Shown one piece after another: positions 31,887 to 33,390 of a DNA stretch of 33,390 nucleotides. This stretch comes from Phycisphaerae bacterium. GTDB taxonomy: Bacteria; Planctomycetota; Phycisphaerae; UBA1845; JAFGLZ01. Made by a program: the position numbers and the translations under genes. The DNA lies in NCBI GenBank assembly GCA_016927755.1, contig JAFGLZ010000116.1, forward strand, positions 1 to 33,390. The letters are read 5' to 3'. Numbering within the stretch: the stretch's first letter is position 1; every line of letters starts with the position of its first letter. The notes beneath the pieces are model-generated. The model ran no database searches and was not told the DNA's origin. It saw only the letters and a list, made by a program, of their open reading frames with translations.

Positions 31887-32735
31887 ATGAAACACATCCT
31901 CGAAAACATCACCTACCACGCCGTCCACGACGACGCCATCCTCGACGCCCTCCGCTACGCCCACGCACACGGCCTCGCCGGCGTCCAGGTAGCCGTCGAG
32001 CTGCCACACCTCTCCTTCGAATCCCTCTCCGACCGGCAGTGCCACGAGATCGACGAGTTCCGCCGAGCCCACCAACTCCGCATAGCCCTCCACGCCCCCG
32101 ACTTCCTCGCCCCCCTGCTCCCCCCGACTCCCGCCCTGACCGAAGCCGTCTTCGCCTATCTCACCGCCCTCCTGGCATTCGCACACCGCATCGGAGCGGC
32201 AATCGTCACCTGCCACCCCGGCCCCATCCCCTCATTCGGCACCGACACCTCCCCGCGCCAGCCCCTCCCGCCCCAAGATCAAGATCCCCTCCGCCGCACC
32301 CTCGCCGAGAACCTCCGTCGTCTCGTCCACCTAGTCGATGCACGCGTACTCCTCTGCTTCGAGAACTTCGGCATGACACCCATGGTCCGCGACGCCCTCA
32401 AGCCCCACCTCGACAAGGCCGAACTCGCGCTCTGCTGGGACCTGCCCAAGACCTACGACGCCCGAGGCAACATCGACCAAGAGCTCGAGAACTACTTCTG
32501 GCACAACGTCGACCGCATCAAGCAGGTCCACCTCCACGACCTCCGCGACGGACGCTCCCACTGCGTCATCGGCACCGGCCGCCTCGACCTAATGCGATTC
32601 CTCCCGCGCCTCGCCCGAGCCAGCGTCGCCGACTGGTGCATCGAAGTCCGCCCCCGAGACAAAGCCCTCGAAAGCCTCGAGAACCTCCAAGGCATCATCC
32701 TCGCCGAAACGCGAGCCGAACCCCCTCAATCCTGA
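31887..32735 (+). CDS. Xylose-isomerase-like TIM-barrel (AP-endonuclease 2 superfamily) protein
   Basis: The protein has 282 aa from the ATG at 31887 (AGGG 9 nt upstream); the frame is open back to 31770 over repeat DNA. Conserved strand-end blocks of the family are present: ALHAPDF, VTCHPGPIP, CFENFG, CWDLPKTYDARG, VHLHDLRDG and CIEVRP, giving the His/Glu/Asp set that binds divalent metal in sugar isomerases and endonuclease IV-like enzymes. The active-site set of sugar-phosphate isomerases/epimerases is more likely than DNA repair, judging by length and blocks. The substrate is unknown. The gene begins about 160 bp after the RAYT remnant. Confidence 0.8.
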   Translation: MKHILENITYHAVHDDAILDALRYAHAHGLAGVQVAVELPHLSFESLSDRQCHEIDEFRRAHQLRIALHAPDFLAPLLPPTPALTEAVFAYLTALLAFAHRIGAAIVTCHPGPIPSFGTDTSPRQPLPPQDQDPLRRTLAENLRRLVHLVDARVLLCFENFGMTPMVRDALKPHLDKAELALCWDLPKTYDARGNIDQELENYFWHNVDRIKQVHLHDLRDGRSHCVIGTGRLDLMRFLPRLARASVADWCIEVRPRDKALESLENLQGIILAETRAEPPQS

Positions 32736-33390
32736 CCGAAACACCCCAAGCGGCCCCCTGCACAGTATCCTTACCGCCTCCCCAGTACGCCGGCCCCCTT
32801 CTCACCACAAGACCCGGCTCGTCACCGAGGATGCCATGCCAGAAGCCCCAAACCCCACAACCCGCCAAGCCGCCCAACACACCACCGCACGCGCGGCACA
32901 CCCGCTCGCCGTTCGCGACGCAAGCACGCAAGAAAACCCAAGCCCCGCCCACCACGCCAAAACGCGGCAGTCCGCAAGATTTCGCTGCATTCCGGGACAT
33001 TCCGAGACATTTCGAGACATTTCGAGACGTCGCTCCCATCCCTCTCCGATGTCGACGTGTCGACTTTTCGACGTTTCGACTTTTCGACTTTTCCCAAGGG
33101 CATTTCGAGACATCGCCCCTGCCCCACCAGCCCCCAACAAGTGGTGCAAAACGGTGCATTCCGGGGCATCGCTCGACCCCGCCCCGTCCCCGCGAAACCC
33201 CGCATCCCCGAAATCCCGCCCGATTCTGCCCGATTCCGCCGCATTCCGGGACATCCCGAGACGTTTCGAGACATTTCGAGACGTTTCGAGACACCGCTCC
33301 CCCCCCCGCGCCCCGTTCCCCGCACACCCCGAATCCCGGACCCCACGAAGCCGCTGCATTCCGAGACATTCCGAGACATTTCGGGACATT
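32736..33390. repeat. Region of 10-bp and 8-bp tandem repeats, open at the right edge
   Basis: No gene is supported in these 655 bp. Clusters of a 10-bp unit ATTTCGAGAC occur at 32989-33028 (4 units), 33102-33111 (1), 33158-33167 (1, diverged), 33243-33292 (5) and 33358-33390 (3 or more, cut by the edge). Five 8-bp units TTCGACTT-like run 33051-33090. Most decamer clusters are preceded by TGC or CGC and followed by TCGCTCC- or CCGCTCCC-like words. Three minus-strand frames stay open across much of this region only because the units contain no stop word. Confidence 0.75.

Noticed and set aside
32695..33369. Three long minus-strand frames over the right-edge repeats
   Set aside because: All three frames are open at once because the 10-bp unit contains no stop word; they carry no start signals and only repeat-derived residues.
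32989..33390. Possible CRISPR array
   Set aside because: Units are 10 and 8 bp and contiguous, without 25-40-bp spacers or cas genes.

Overview
The window looks like a high-GC (roughly 63-66% by eye) chromosome segment from a planctomycete, most likely a Phycisphaerae-like lineage. This is inferred from the gene families seen together: a planctomycete-style prepilin with a DG-H C-terminal motif, a secreted neutral-ceramidase-family protein, DUF6067 and DUF4838 sugar-active proteins, a sulfatase-like membrane enzyme, TMTC/GT39 glycosyltransferases fused to TPRs, and a WD40 lipo/exo-protein. Large repeat-filled intergenic regions fit as well. No rRNA, tRNA, prophage or CRISPR was seen.

Layout. 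1-2364 (-) is a secreted fusion of a neutral-ceramidase domain with a C45-type Ntn hydrolase; it runs off the left edge. 2682-7367 (+) is a coupled cluster: a 3-ketodihydrosphingosine-reductase-like SDR with an extra membrane domain, an NAD-dependent epimerase, and a GT39/TPR membrane glycosyltransferase. 7543-8902 (+) holds a zinc-ribbon membrane protein overlapping a prepilin-like gene. 9537-11968 (+) holds an FHA protein, a YchF-type GTPase and an unknown two-TM protein. 12086-21237 (-) holds a giant DUF6067 protein, a sulfatase-like membrane enzyme, a methyltransferase and a TMTC-like TPR mannosyltransferase. 21292-21744 (-) is a complete trp-type attenuator (promoter, Trp-codon leader peptide, competing stems, terminator) in front of a gutted trpS remnant. 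22102-25319 (+) is glpD overlapping an alkyl-DHAP-synthase-like gene. 25745-32735 holds a DEDDy exonuclease, a DUF4838 protein, a degenerate zone, a WD40 protein (-) and a TIM-barrel isomerase-like gene. 32736-33390 is a tandem-repeat region reaching the right edge.

Themes. Lipid chemistry recurs: sphingoid-base/ceramide-type enzymes at the left and an ether-lipid pair (GlpD + AGPS-like) at 22-25 kb. Surface glycan chemistry recurs too (GT39, TMTC, DUF6067, DUF4838, sulfatase-like). From about 25.3 kb on, and in several gaps before that, the intergenic DNA is built from at least four dispersed palindromic repeat families. One is clearly linked to a decayed REP-associated tyrosine transposase (RAYT), and copies of it abut or supply the stop codons of two genes.

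The most notable observations are the trp attenuator still intact in front of a trpS with its catalytic core deleted, the ceramidase-Ntn hydrolase fusion beside a eukaryote-like KDSR, a three-hairpin repeat with compensatory stem changes, and the decamer repeat clusters at the right edge. All functional calls are from reading the translated sequence; no database search was possible.
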